Shown: positions 15,968 through 22,009 of the stretch, piece by piece
Numbering within the stretch: the stretch's first letter is position 1
Layout: each line of letters begins with the position of its first letter
DNA from: DSUN01 sp035527715
Lineage (GTDB): Bacteria > Planctomycetota > PUPC01 > DSUN01
Length of the DNA: 28,546 nt
Assembly (NCBI GenBank): GCA_035527715.1
Contig: DATKZY010000202.1
Location: 1 to 28,546, forward strand
Reading direction: 5' to 3'
Notes under the pieces: generated by a model
Told to the model about the DNA's origin: nothing
The model's database searches: none
The model's input: the letters and a program-made list of their open reading frames with translations, nothing else
Translations under genes and position numbers: made by a program

Positions 15968-16009
15968 TCAAGATCCCCAACCCCCATTGCGCGCGCGTGG
16001 GGATCTTGA
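15968..16009. repeat. Stem-loop with 12-base perfect arms
   Basis: TCAAGATCCCCA (15968-15979) pairs with TGGGGATCTTGA (15998-16009) around an 18-base loop containing CCCCCATTGCGC. A third copy of TGGGGATCTTGA is at 15859-15870. The loop motif CCCCC(A/G)TTGCGC recurs in the next stem-loop. Confidence 0.75.
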
Positions 16010-16038
16010 GTACCTTGACCCCACCCCCCTCGCTCAGG

Positions 16039-16068
16039 CGCTCACCCCCCGTTGCGCATGGGTGAGCG
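16039..16068. repeat. Stem-loop with 9-base perfect arms
   Basis: CGCTCACCC (16039-16047) pairs with GGGTGAGCG (16060-16068) around a 12-base loop CCCGTTGCGCAT. The loop resembles that of the stem-loop at 15968-16009. Confidence 0.7.
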
Positions 16069-16162
16069 TGTGGCGGGTGGGGCCCGGACGGCCAGGCAGA
16101 GGATCGCTCGAGGCGGATGAGCTAAGAAAGGTTCTCGGGCTGCCTCGCGAGAGGGTTCTGCC

Positions 16163-16243
16163 GTCCCTTCGGGACTGCCCCGAGGGTTGGCGGCTGATCC
16201 GGCGGCTGAAGCCGCCGGCAAGACCCTGTCGTCCCTTCGGGAC
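16163..16243 (-). repeat. Composite three-palindrome element, copy 2 (mirrored)
   Basis: On the plus strand: GTCCC-TTC-GGGAC (16163-16175), 22 bases after the T at 16176, the hairpin CCGGCGGC-TGAA-GCCGCCGG (16199-16218), 12 bases, then GTCCC-TTC-GGGAC (16231-16243). Read on the minus strand it matches copy 1 in order, hairpin sequence and the 22-base gap. It lies 85 bases past the end of the minus-strand PQQ gene, in that gene's orientation. Confidence 0.8.
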
Positions 16244-16328
16244 TGGGAAGAGAGGCCGAGCGAGCACTACCGTCCCGTTTCCTGTGCGGCGGTGTAGTAA
16301 CCCGGAGCGGCCGGGGCGCGCCTCCGCG

Positions 16329-18722
16329 TCACTTCTTCTTGCTGGGCGCCGTGTTCAGGCGCTGCTGGATGGCCTCGTCGCTCTCATCGGGCGTGAAGGC
16401 GAACTCGCCGATCTTCACCGCGTCGCCCTCGACCACGGGGGGCGCGTTGAGGAAGCTGCGCGGCACGATGTTCCCCGTGGTCCGGCCGTTGGCCGTGACG
16501 ATCCGCGCGACGGGCTTCGCCAGCCGCCGACGCCACACGGCGCCGCCCGTGGCCGGGTCGAGCGCGGCGACGTGGACCCCGCCGCTGATCTCCGGGTGCC
16601 GCCCGGCCGAGGCCACGACGCGGCCCTGGTGCATCGCCACGCCGTAGACCGGCCAGGTGGACTCGATCTGGCCATAGGCGACCATCAGCCGCTCGCGCGG
16701 CGCCACCAGGCTCCGCCACAGCAGCGCGCCGTCCCTGGCCCGCAGCGCGTACACGCGGCCGTCGTGGCACCCGAAGACCACGCGGTCGCCCACGACGAGG
16801 GGCTTGCCGCTCACCCGGCCGCCCGCGGTGAAGCTCCAGCGCACTCTCCCATCGGCCTCGCGCGCCTCGACCCGATGCTGGTGGATGACGCTGACGATCC
16901 GCAGGCCGTCGGACGCGTCCACGGGCTCCGTCTCGGCCGCCGTCGCGCGTTCGCCCCAGCGCAGCCATTCGTCGGCGATCGGCCCCCCGGGCAGTTGCGT
17001 GGTCGCGGGTGGCGCGCTCGGGGTCGGCGTGCTGTCGCCCTTCTGCACGCGCCGCGGTTCGGGCCATGCCTCGAGCAGCGGCTCGGGCGTCAGGCACGTG
17101 TAGCCGCGCAACTGCGTGAAGCAGCGGCAGGCCGACGGCGTGAAGTAGACCCTGCCGTTGGCCGGCGTGGCCCCGATCGCGCAGCCCGATCGCACGACGC
17201 TCTGGAGCGTGCCGTTGAACGCCTTGTCCCAATAGGTCACGTAGCCCGCGATGAAGAGGTCGGGCGTGGCGGCGAAGCGGTTGCAGCGCTGGTTGTACGA
17301 CAGCGAGGCCGCCTTCGTGACCTGCACGGTGTCGAGCGGCGCCTGGTAGATCGTCGTGTGCCCTGCGTAGTAGATCGTGCCATCGCGCACGAGGGCGTTG
17401 TACATCGAGTCGTTCCAGGCCACCTTGAAGGTGCCTTCGCCCATCAGCTTGCCGTCGCTCACGCGGATCGAGCCGACCCATCCGCCCTCGCCGCGCCCGC
17501 CGATGGCGCTGCCGCAGAAGACGGCCACGTAGTCGCCCGCGGCGACCAGTTGCCCGATCGGCTTGCCCGCGACCTCCTCATTCCGCCAGATCTCCCTGCC
17601 GTTCACCAGGTCGAGGCAGAGCACGGCCTTGGCGACGGCCCACGGCCACCGCGAGCGGAGCTTGGAGGCCGGCTCCGCGACGACCGTGAAGACGCGCCGA
17701 TTCGCGGCGTCCACCGACGGGAAGAGGAGCGCCACGCCCTCGGCGGGCAACTTCCACCGCAGCTTGCCGGTGTCGGCCTCCAGGGCGAAGAGGCCCGTGT
17801 CGAGGTTCACCAGCACGAGGCCGTCGGCCACGCGCACCTGCGTGCCCTCCTCGGGCAGCGGCTTGCCTTCCGCGGCGGCGTAGCGCACCGTCGTTTCGCC
17901 GGTCCGCGCATCGAGGGCGACGAGCGGGCCGTCCTTCTCGACGAAGGTGTAGACGCGCGCCGCGTCCATCACGAGCTGCCATCGGCGATGAGCGGCGGCG
18001 CGGTCGCGCGGGCGCTTCCAGAGCGGCACGCCGCTGAAGGCGTCGAAGCCGCCGAGCAGGCTCTCCGTCTGCCGCTTGCCATCGGTGAGGTTGTAGTCCA
18101 TGCACAGCCGGCCGTCGGCCACGCGCACGCCGGCCCCTGGGAAGTAGCCGGCGGGGTTGCCGCCGAGCTCGATTGGCTTCACGCCGCTGATCCACTGCAT
18201 GTGGTGCGGCTGGCGCACGAGGTGGTCGTGCGACACGCCGTTGCCGTCGGCGCCGTGGTCGAAGTGGCCCCAGTCGTCCATCTCCGCGGGACGCGGCTTC
18301 ACCGTCCTGGTCCAGGCCCCGTCTCGCCGAACGAGGAGCACGCCCTTCGGGGCCAGCACCCGCAAGAGCTCCTTGTCGTCGGGCGAAGGCACCTCGGCGA
18401 TCAGCAGGTTCACCGCGTTGTCGCCGAAGGGCAGCCGCTCAGTGTCGTGCCACGTTTCCACCGTGGCGAGGCCATAGAGCCCTTTGGCCTGGAGGGCAGC
18501 CCTCGCAGCGTCGCGTGCGGCGTCCGAGCGTGCCAGGCCGTGCACGAGCCGGCGGCCGCCGCGGGCCAGAGCGATCTCCAGTTGCCCGTCGGTCGCGCCG
18601 ACGTGGACGGCGAGGCCCGCCTCCACGCCCGCCGCCTCGGGAGGCAGAGCGCCTGCTCCCGCCCCCGCCGCGAGCGTGGCGAAGGCGACCAGCGCGGAGG
18701 CGATGCCCGCGACAGGTGTCAT
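16329..18722 (-). CDS. Secreted methyltransferase-like fold fused to PQQ-type beta-propeller
   Basis: A 797-residue protein with a signal peptide (MTPVAGIASALVAFATLAAGAGAGALP). Residues about 37-135 resemble a class I methyltransferase Rossmann fold: motif I-like VHVGATDGQLEIAL (39-52), then RLPFGDNAVNLLIAEVP (96-112) and ELLRVLAPKGVLLV (118-131), in the usual order. From about 150 to the end come repeated PQQ/quinoprotein-like propeller blades (LVALDARTGETTVRYAA, LFALEADTGKLRWKLP, VYALRARDGALLWRSL, VAALDPATGGAVWRRR). The start at 18722 overlaps the upstream DUF1080 stop as ATGA, and the frame running further upstream is a shadow of that gene. SAM is not expected outside the cytoplasm, so the N-terminal fold may no longer methylate. 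The propeller may bind a quinone cofactor or act as a scaffold; which one cannot be told here. Confidence 0.8.
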   Translation of the reverse strand: MTPVAGIASALVAFATLAAGAGAGALPPEAAGVEAGLAVHVGATDGQLEIALARGGRRLVHGLARSDAARDAARAALQAKGLYGLATVETWHDTERLPFGDNAVNLLIAEVPSPDDKELLRVLAPKGVLLVRRDGAWTRTVKPRPAEMDDWGHFDHGADGNGVSHDHLVRQPHHMQWISGVKPIELGGNPAGYFPGAGVRVADGRLCMDYNLTDGKRQTESLLGGFDAFSGVPLWKRPRDRAAAHRRWQLVMDAARVYTFVEKDGPLVALDARTGETTVRYAAAEGKPLPEEGTQVRVADGLVLVNLDTGLFALEADTGKLRWKLPAEGVALLFPSVDAANRRVFTVVAEPASKLRSRWPWAVAKAVLCLDLVNGREIWRNEEVAGKPIGQLVAAGDYVAVFCGSAIGGRGEGGWVGSIRVSDGKLMGEGTFKVAWNDSMYNALVRDGTIYYAGHTTIYQAPLDTVQVTKAASLSYNQRCNRFAATPDLFIAGYVTYWDKAFNGTLQSVVRSGCAIGATPANGRVYFTPSACRCFTQLRGYTCLTPEPLLEAWPEPRRVQKGDSTPTPSAPPATTQLPGGPIADEWLRWGERATAAETEPVDASDGLRIVSVIHQHRVEAREADGRVRWSFTAGGRVSGKPLVVGDRVVFGCHDGRVYALRARDGALLWRSLVAPRERLMVAYGQIESTWPVYGVAMHQGRVVASAGRHPEISGGVHVAALDPATGGAVWRRRLAKPVARIVTANGRTTGNIVPRSFLNAPPVVEGDAVKIGEFAFTPDESDEAIQQRLNTAPSKKK

Positions 18723-19312
18723 GGCAGAAGCTTGATGCGGACGTTGCGGAAGAGGAACTGCCCGCCCTGCGGGACCTCGGCCTGGAGCGAGAGGTAGCCC
18801 TTGGGGACCTTCACGCCATCGGCCTTCCAGGCCGGCTTGCCGTTGATCTCGAGGGCCGCCGTCGTGCCAGCAACCGTGAGGACGAAGCGGTTCCAGTCGC
18901 CCGACTTGATCAGTCCCTTGCTGGCCGCGCCCTTGAGGTCCGACACGTTGCCCTCCATCCCCTGGCGGATATTGGCCTGGTAGCCGGCGGGCCAGGGCCG
19001 TCCCTTCGGCACCGACGTGTAGCGGAAGTAGACGCCGGAGTCCCATTTGTCCGGCTTCAGGGCCTTCCACTCGAGGTCCAGCACGAAATCGGCGTACTGC
19101 TCCTTCGTCTGGACGAGTCCGTTGCCGCTCTTGATCAGCAGCGCGCCGTCCTCGACCACCGCCTCGCACGTCAGCACGTCCCACGCGGCCAGGTCCTTGC
19201 CGTTGAACAGGTCGGTCCAGCCCTCGGGCTCGCCGGCCCGGCCGTGGCTGGCGGCGACGACGCACGCCAGGGCCGCGATCGCGGCGGCCCAGCACCCACA
19301 ACGCCTTGTCAT
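18719..19312 (-). CDS. Secreted DUF1080 (3-keto-disaccharide hydrolase-type) protein
   Basis: A 197-residue protein with an N-terminal signal (MTRRCGCWAAAIAALACVVAASHGRA, cleavage near 26). The DUF1080 hallmark EGWTDLFNGKDLAAWDV opens the mature part, followed by FVLDLEWKAL, SGVYFRYT, YQANIRQGMEG and the C-terminal FLFRNVRIKLLP, all in family order; the fold is a concanavalin-like beta sandwich. Members of this family have been linked to cleavage of 3-keto-glycosides. The start at 19312 is supported by AGGAGGAA (19321-19328, as read on the minus strand) 8 bases ahead; a GTG directly before it is an alternative. It overlaps the next minus-strand gene by 4 bases. At about 170 mature residues it is on the short side for the family. 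Confidence 0.88.
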   Translation of the reverse strand: MTRRCGCWAAAIAALACVVAASHGRAGEPEGWTDLFNGKDLAAWDVLTCEAVVEDGALLIKSGNGLVQTKEQYADFVLDLEWKALKPDKWDSGVYFRYTSVPKGRPWPAGYQANIRQGMEGNVSDLKGAASKGLIKSGDWNRFVLTVAGTTAALEINGKPAWKADGVKVPKGYLSLQAEVPQGGQFLFRNVRIKLLP

Positions 19313-19365
19313 CACTGTACTTCCTCCTGGCTTCGACGGACGGAGCGCTCCGAACACGGGGCACC

Positions 19366-19374
19366 ATCATAGCA
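19366..19374 (-). promoter_or_regulatory. Extended -10 promoter of the DUF1080/PQQ operon
   Basis: On the minus strand TGC-TATGAT (19374 down to 19366) has the TGn extension and a good -10 box; no good -35 box was found at the expected distance. Transcription would start near 19359, about 46 bases before the DUF1080 ATG. Confidence 0.45.
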
Positions 19375-19556
19375 TGGACGCCACTGCCACGCCACCTGCG
19401 GACCGCTGGCGTCGCAGCCCGTGTGGGTTTTGGGATAGTTTCTAAGCTCCCACCGATTCGACACTTACACAAGCTGGCCGACTCCGACGCCACAAGTCCA
19501 GCAGCGCGCATCACTTACGCCTGGTCGGCCGCAAATCGCCGATCCTCGCCCTTCCA

Positions 19557-19645
19557 CCCATTCTGTATCACCTGATACACTGGTGCAATATGGGTGAAGC
19601 CGCGAGAACCGCCGATTCTCACCATTCTGCCCATTGTGTATCACC
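19557..19645 (+). repeat. 16-base direct repeat pair with embedded palindrome
   Basis: CCCATTCTGTATCACC (19557-19572) and CCCATTGTGTATCACC (19630-19645) differ at one base and are 73 bases apart. The first copy continues into a palindrome TGTATCA-CC-TGATACA (19564-19579). Such AT-rich dyads are operator-like, but no regulator gene is nearby. Confidence 0.55.
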
Positions 19646-19663
19646 GCCTCCCTTGGGCCAGGT

Positions 19664-19725
19664 CACAGGCTGGAAGCCTGTGCCACCGCTCCTGCTCAGG
19701 AGGCGGCACAGGCACCTTGCCTGTG
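19664..19725 (+). repeat. Three-hairpin element
   Basis: CACAGGCT-GGA-AGCCTGTG (19664-19682), CTCCT-GCTC-AGGAG (19689-19702) and CACAGGCA-CCT-TGCCTGTG (19707-19725). The two outer hairpins share the CACAGGC/GCCTGTG arms. Likely a dispersed palindromic (REP-like) repeat; copies elsewhere in the genome are expected but cannot be checked here. Confidence 0.65.
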
Positions 19726-19811
19726 GCGTTTCCTCTCGCGACAGGGGCCTCTGTCGCACATGCCCGCCCGACGCGCGTGCCAGGTCGTCCTCCCGACATC
19801 AGACATTGCAC

Positions 19812-19840
19812 TTGACAATTGGGGCAGCGGCTCGTATAGT
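19812..19840 (+). promoter_or_regulatory. Sigma-70-type promoter of the TpsB-TpsA operon
   Basis: TTGACA (19812-19817), 17-base spacer, TATAGT (19835-19840). This leaves a leader of about 95 bases to the TpsB ATG at 19943, where AGGAGA is found at 19928-19933. Confidence 0.8.
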
Positions 19841-19942
19841 CTCCATACGCCTTGTCTTGCATGGCGACATGATGTTGTGGGCCGGCAACGATGAGGGAGG
19901 GGAGGACTCTGACCGGCACCATCTCGCAGGAGAATCCCACGG

Positions 19943-21964
19943 ATGAACGGAGGCACGACAGGGGCGCAGCACGGCGGGGTTCGGCGGCGGTCGCCGCTCC
20001 TCCGTGTGTGTGCCGGGTTGATTGCTCTGGCGGGGGTGTTCGGCCTGGCCTGGGGCGGTGAAGGGGCGCCGCCTGCGGCGGGGCCGCCGCCGGGGGAGCC
20101 GGTGGGCGCGGTGGAGGTGAGCGAGTTCAAGCTCTCGTACCCCGCGGCCGCCGAGGCGAAGCACACTCTGTACGAGAAGCACCCCGGCCTGCCCAAGCTG
20201 GAGGACGTGGCTCAGCTTCCGATGCGGCTGGGGAAGGCCGCGGATGGCTACGTCGCGCTCCGCAATGGGGCCGAGGCCGTGACGCTTGCCCTGGGCGACG
20301 TGCCGAAGCTGCCGCTCAAGAGGTTCTACCCCAGCGCCATCGTGAGCATCGAGGAGCAGATCGTCGCCTGGTTCAACGCTCGCAGGGTGGTCGGCGTCTT
20401 CGTGGCGACGCACCCGGCGGACATGATCGTGCAGTTCGACCGCGCCCGCAAGGTGGTGGGGCTGGAGGACCTGCGCGGCGACCGCAAGGACCTTCGCTTG
20501 GTCGTCTGGGTGGGGCTGGTGACCAAGGTGCGCACCGTCGCGTCGGGCGCGCGCGTGCCGCAGGACAAGCGCATGGACCATCCGCTCCACGAGCGCATCC
20601 GGCAGCTCTCCCCCGTGCAGGCGGCGGCGGCCGGCGCCGCCGAGCGGCACGACGTGATGGACAAGGGTTCGCTGGAGCGCTACACGGGCTTCCTGAGCCG
20701 CCACCCCGGGCGCCGGGTGGACGCGGCGCTGTCGTCGGACGACCGGCCGGGCGGCGTGGTGCTCGACTACCTGGTGAGCGAGAGCAAGCCCTGGTTCGCG
20801 TACTTCCAGGTCTCCAGCACGGGGACGCAGTACACGCGCCCCTGGCGCGAGCGGTTCGGATTCGTCCACAACCAGCTCACGAACCACGACGACGTTCTGA
20901 CCCTCGACTACTCCACCGCGGGGTTCGACGCGGCCCACGCGGTCACGCTGTCGTACGAGGTGCCCGTCTTTCAGTTCGACCGGCTGCGGTGGCGCACCTA
21001 TGCCTCGTGGAGCAAGTACACGGCGTCCGACGTCGGCATCGCCGAGGCCGAGTACCGCGGCCAGTCGTGCAGCGTGGGCACCGAGCTCATCTGGAACTTC
21101 TTCCAGCACAAGGCGTTGTTCGTGGACGCGGTGTTCGGCGGGCGGTGCGAGCACCTCCGCGTGGAGGACATGCTGCTGGGCGAGGAGGGCGACGAGCGCC
21201 TGCTGATCACGTACTGCGGCCTGCGGTTCCAGCGCCTCACCGAGTTGGCAACCACGTACGGCTCCGTGATCCTCGAGAAGAACCACCCGGGCGCCGCGGG
21301 CACGCACGTGGACGAGTTGGAGAAGCTGGGGCGGACGGATCCCGACCGGACGTTCCACGTGCTGAAGTACGACCTGTCGCATTCGTTCTACCTCGAGCCG
21401 CTGCTGAACCCGACGGCGTGGGAGGACCCGACGACGTGGCGCAGCTCGACGCTGGCCCACGAGCTGGCCTTCTCGGTGCGGGGCCAGCGCGCGATGGGCT
21501 CCCGCCTGATCCCCCAGTACGAGATGGTCATCGGCGGCGCCTACACGGTGCGCGGCTACCCCGAGTCGATCGCCGTCGGCGACTCGGCGTGCGTCGCCTC
21601 GGCCGAGTACCGCTTCCACGTGCCGCGCGTGTTCAGGCCGCAGGCGCAGGTCGCGAAGCTCCCGGGGTTCAACCAGCCGTTCCGCTTCGCGCCCCAACAG
21701 GTCTACGGCCGGCCCGATTGGGACCTCGTGCTCCGCGCCTTCTACGACGTGGGCCACGTGGAGAACACCCGCGCAAAAGAGTTCGAGGTAGACCGCACGA
21801 TCCGCGGCGCAGGCGTCGGCGTCGAGCTGCGGATCAAGGACAACTTCAGCCTCCGGTGCGACTACGGCGTCGCACTGGACGACATCCGCGATCCCGTGAC
21901 CGATGAGAAGCGTGTGAACTCGGGCGACCACAGGATTCACACCATTTGCACCCTGTCCTTCTGA
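19943..21964 (+). CDS. TpsB outer-membrane transporter (ShlB/FhaC/HecB family)
   Basis: A 673-residue protein with a signal peptide (RRRSPLLRVCAGLIALAGVFGLAWG, to about 40). Residues about 85-290 hold POTRA-like sequence (RFYPSAIVSIEEQIVAWFNARRVVGVFV; LRLVVWVGLVTKVRTVASGARV). From about 290 to the end the pattern is a transmembrane beta-barrel with alternating aromatic residues and a terminal phenylalanine (CTLSF). The V536-R537-G538-Y539 motif (TVRGYPES) is the conserved loop-6 element of the Omp85/TpsB superfamily that reaches into the barrel. TpsB proteins move a partner exoprotein across the outer membrane, and the TpsA gene follows 45 bases downstream. It is somewhat longer than typical FhaC/ShlB (about 550-590 residues), mainly in the N-terminal part. 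Confidence 0.9.
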   Translation: MNGGTTGAQHGGVRRRSPLLRVCAGLIALAGVFGLAWGGEGAPPAAGPPPGEPVGAVEVSEFKLSYPAAAEAKHTLYEKHPGLPKLEDVAQLPMRLGKAADGYVALRNGAEAVTLALGDVPKLPLKRFYPSAIVSIEEQIVAWFNARRVVGVFVATHPADMIVQFDRARKVVGLEDLRGDRKDLRLVVWVGLVTKVRTVASGARVPQDKRMDHPLHERIRQLSPVQAAAAGAAERHDVMDKGSLERYTGFLSRHPGRRVDAALSSDDRPGGVVLDYLVSESKPWFAYFQVSSTGTQYTRPWRERFGFVHNQLTNHDDVLTLDYSTAGFDAAHAVTLSYEVPVFQFDRLRWRTYASWSKYTASDVGIAEAEYRGQSCSVGTELIWNFFQHKALFVDAVFGGRCEHLRVEDMLLGEEGDERLLITYCGLRFQRLTELATTYGSVILEKNHPGAAGTHVDELEKLGRTDPDRTFHVLKYDLSHSFYLEPLLNPTAWEDPTTWRSSTLAHELAFSVRGQRAMGSRLIPQYEMVIGGAYTVRGYPESIAVGDSACVASAEYRFHVPRVFRPQAQVAKLPGFNQPFRFAPQQVYGRPDWDLVLRAFYDVGHVENTRAKEFEVDRTIRGAGVGVELRIKDNFSLRCDYGVALDDIRDPVTDEKRVNSGDHRIHTICTLSF

Positions 21965-21975
21965 GGCATCCTCAG
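21961..21975 (+). terminator. Small hairpin over the TpsB stop codon
   Basis: CTGAGG-CAT-CCTCAG, 6-base arms with a 3-base loop, containing the TGA stop (21962-21964). There is no T-run after it, so it is unlikely to be a full terminator. It could lower read-through or affect the relative output of TpsA. Confidence 0.35.
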
Positions 21976-22009
21976 CGGCAGGGAAGGGGACACACTGGAG
22001 GACCACTCG

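Larger units (their letters stand above)
15699..16328. other. Gene-free convergent junction dense in palindromes
   Basis: About 630 bases between the ends of the plus-strand triheme gene and the minus-strand PQQ gene. It holds two composite palindromic elements in opposite orientation, two further stem-loops, and three copies of TGGGGATCTTGA or its complement (15859-15870 and the two arms at 15968-16009). A long open frame across it on the plus strand has no coding character. No RNA gene was recognised. Confidence 0.75.
19313..19942. other. Divergent regulatory region with repeats
   Basis: About 630 bases between the minus-strand DUF1080 operon and the plus-strand TpsB gene. It holds an extended -10 promoter for the minus side, a palindrome and a 16-base repeat pair (19557-19645), a three-hairpin element (19664-19725) and a strong plus-strand promoter (19812-19840). 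No convincing gene was found in it. Confidence 0.7.

Noticed and set aside
15699..16328. Insertion sequence or transposon remnant
   Set aside because: No transposase frame and no target-site duplication could be found; only palindromic elements are supported.
15765..18797. Plus-strand open frame of 1010 residues
   Set aside because: Runs through the palindromic junction and is antisense to the methyltransferase/PQQ gene, which has clear domains; the sequence is Arg/Ala-rich without a fold.
18723..19514. N-terminal extension of the methyltransferase/PQQ protein
   Set aside because: The extension overlaps the DUF1080 gene in another frame; the ATGA overlap and signal peptide at 18722 fix the start.
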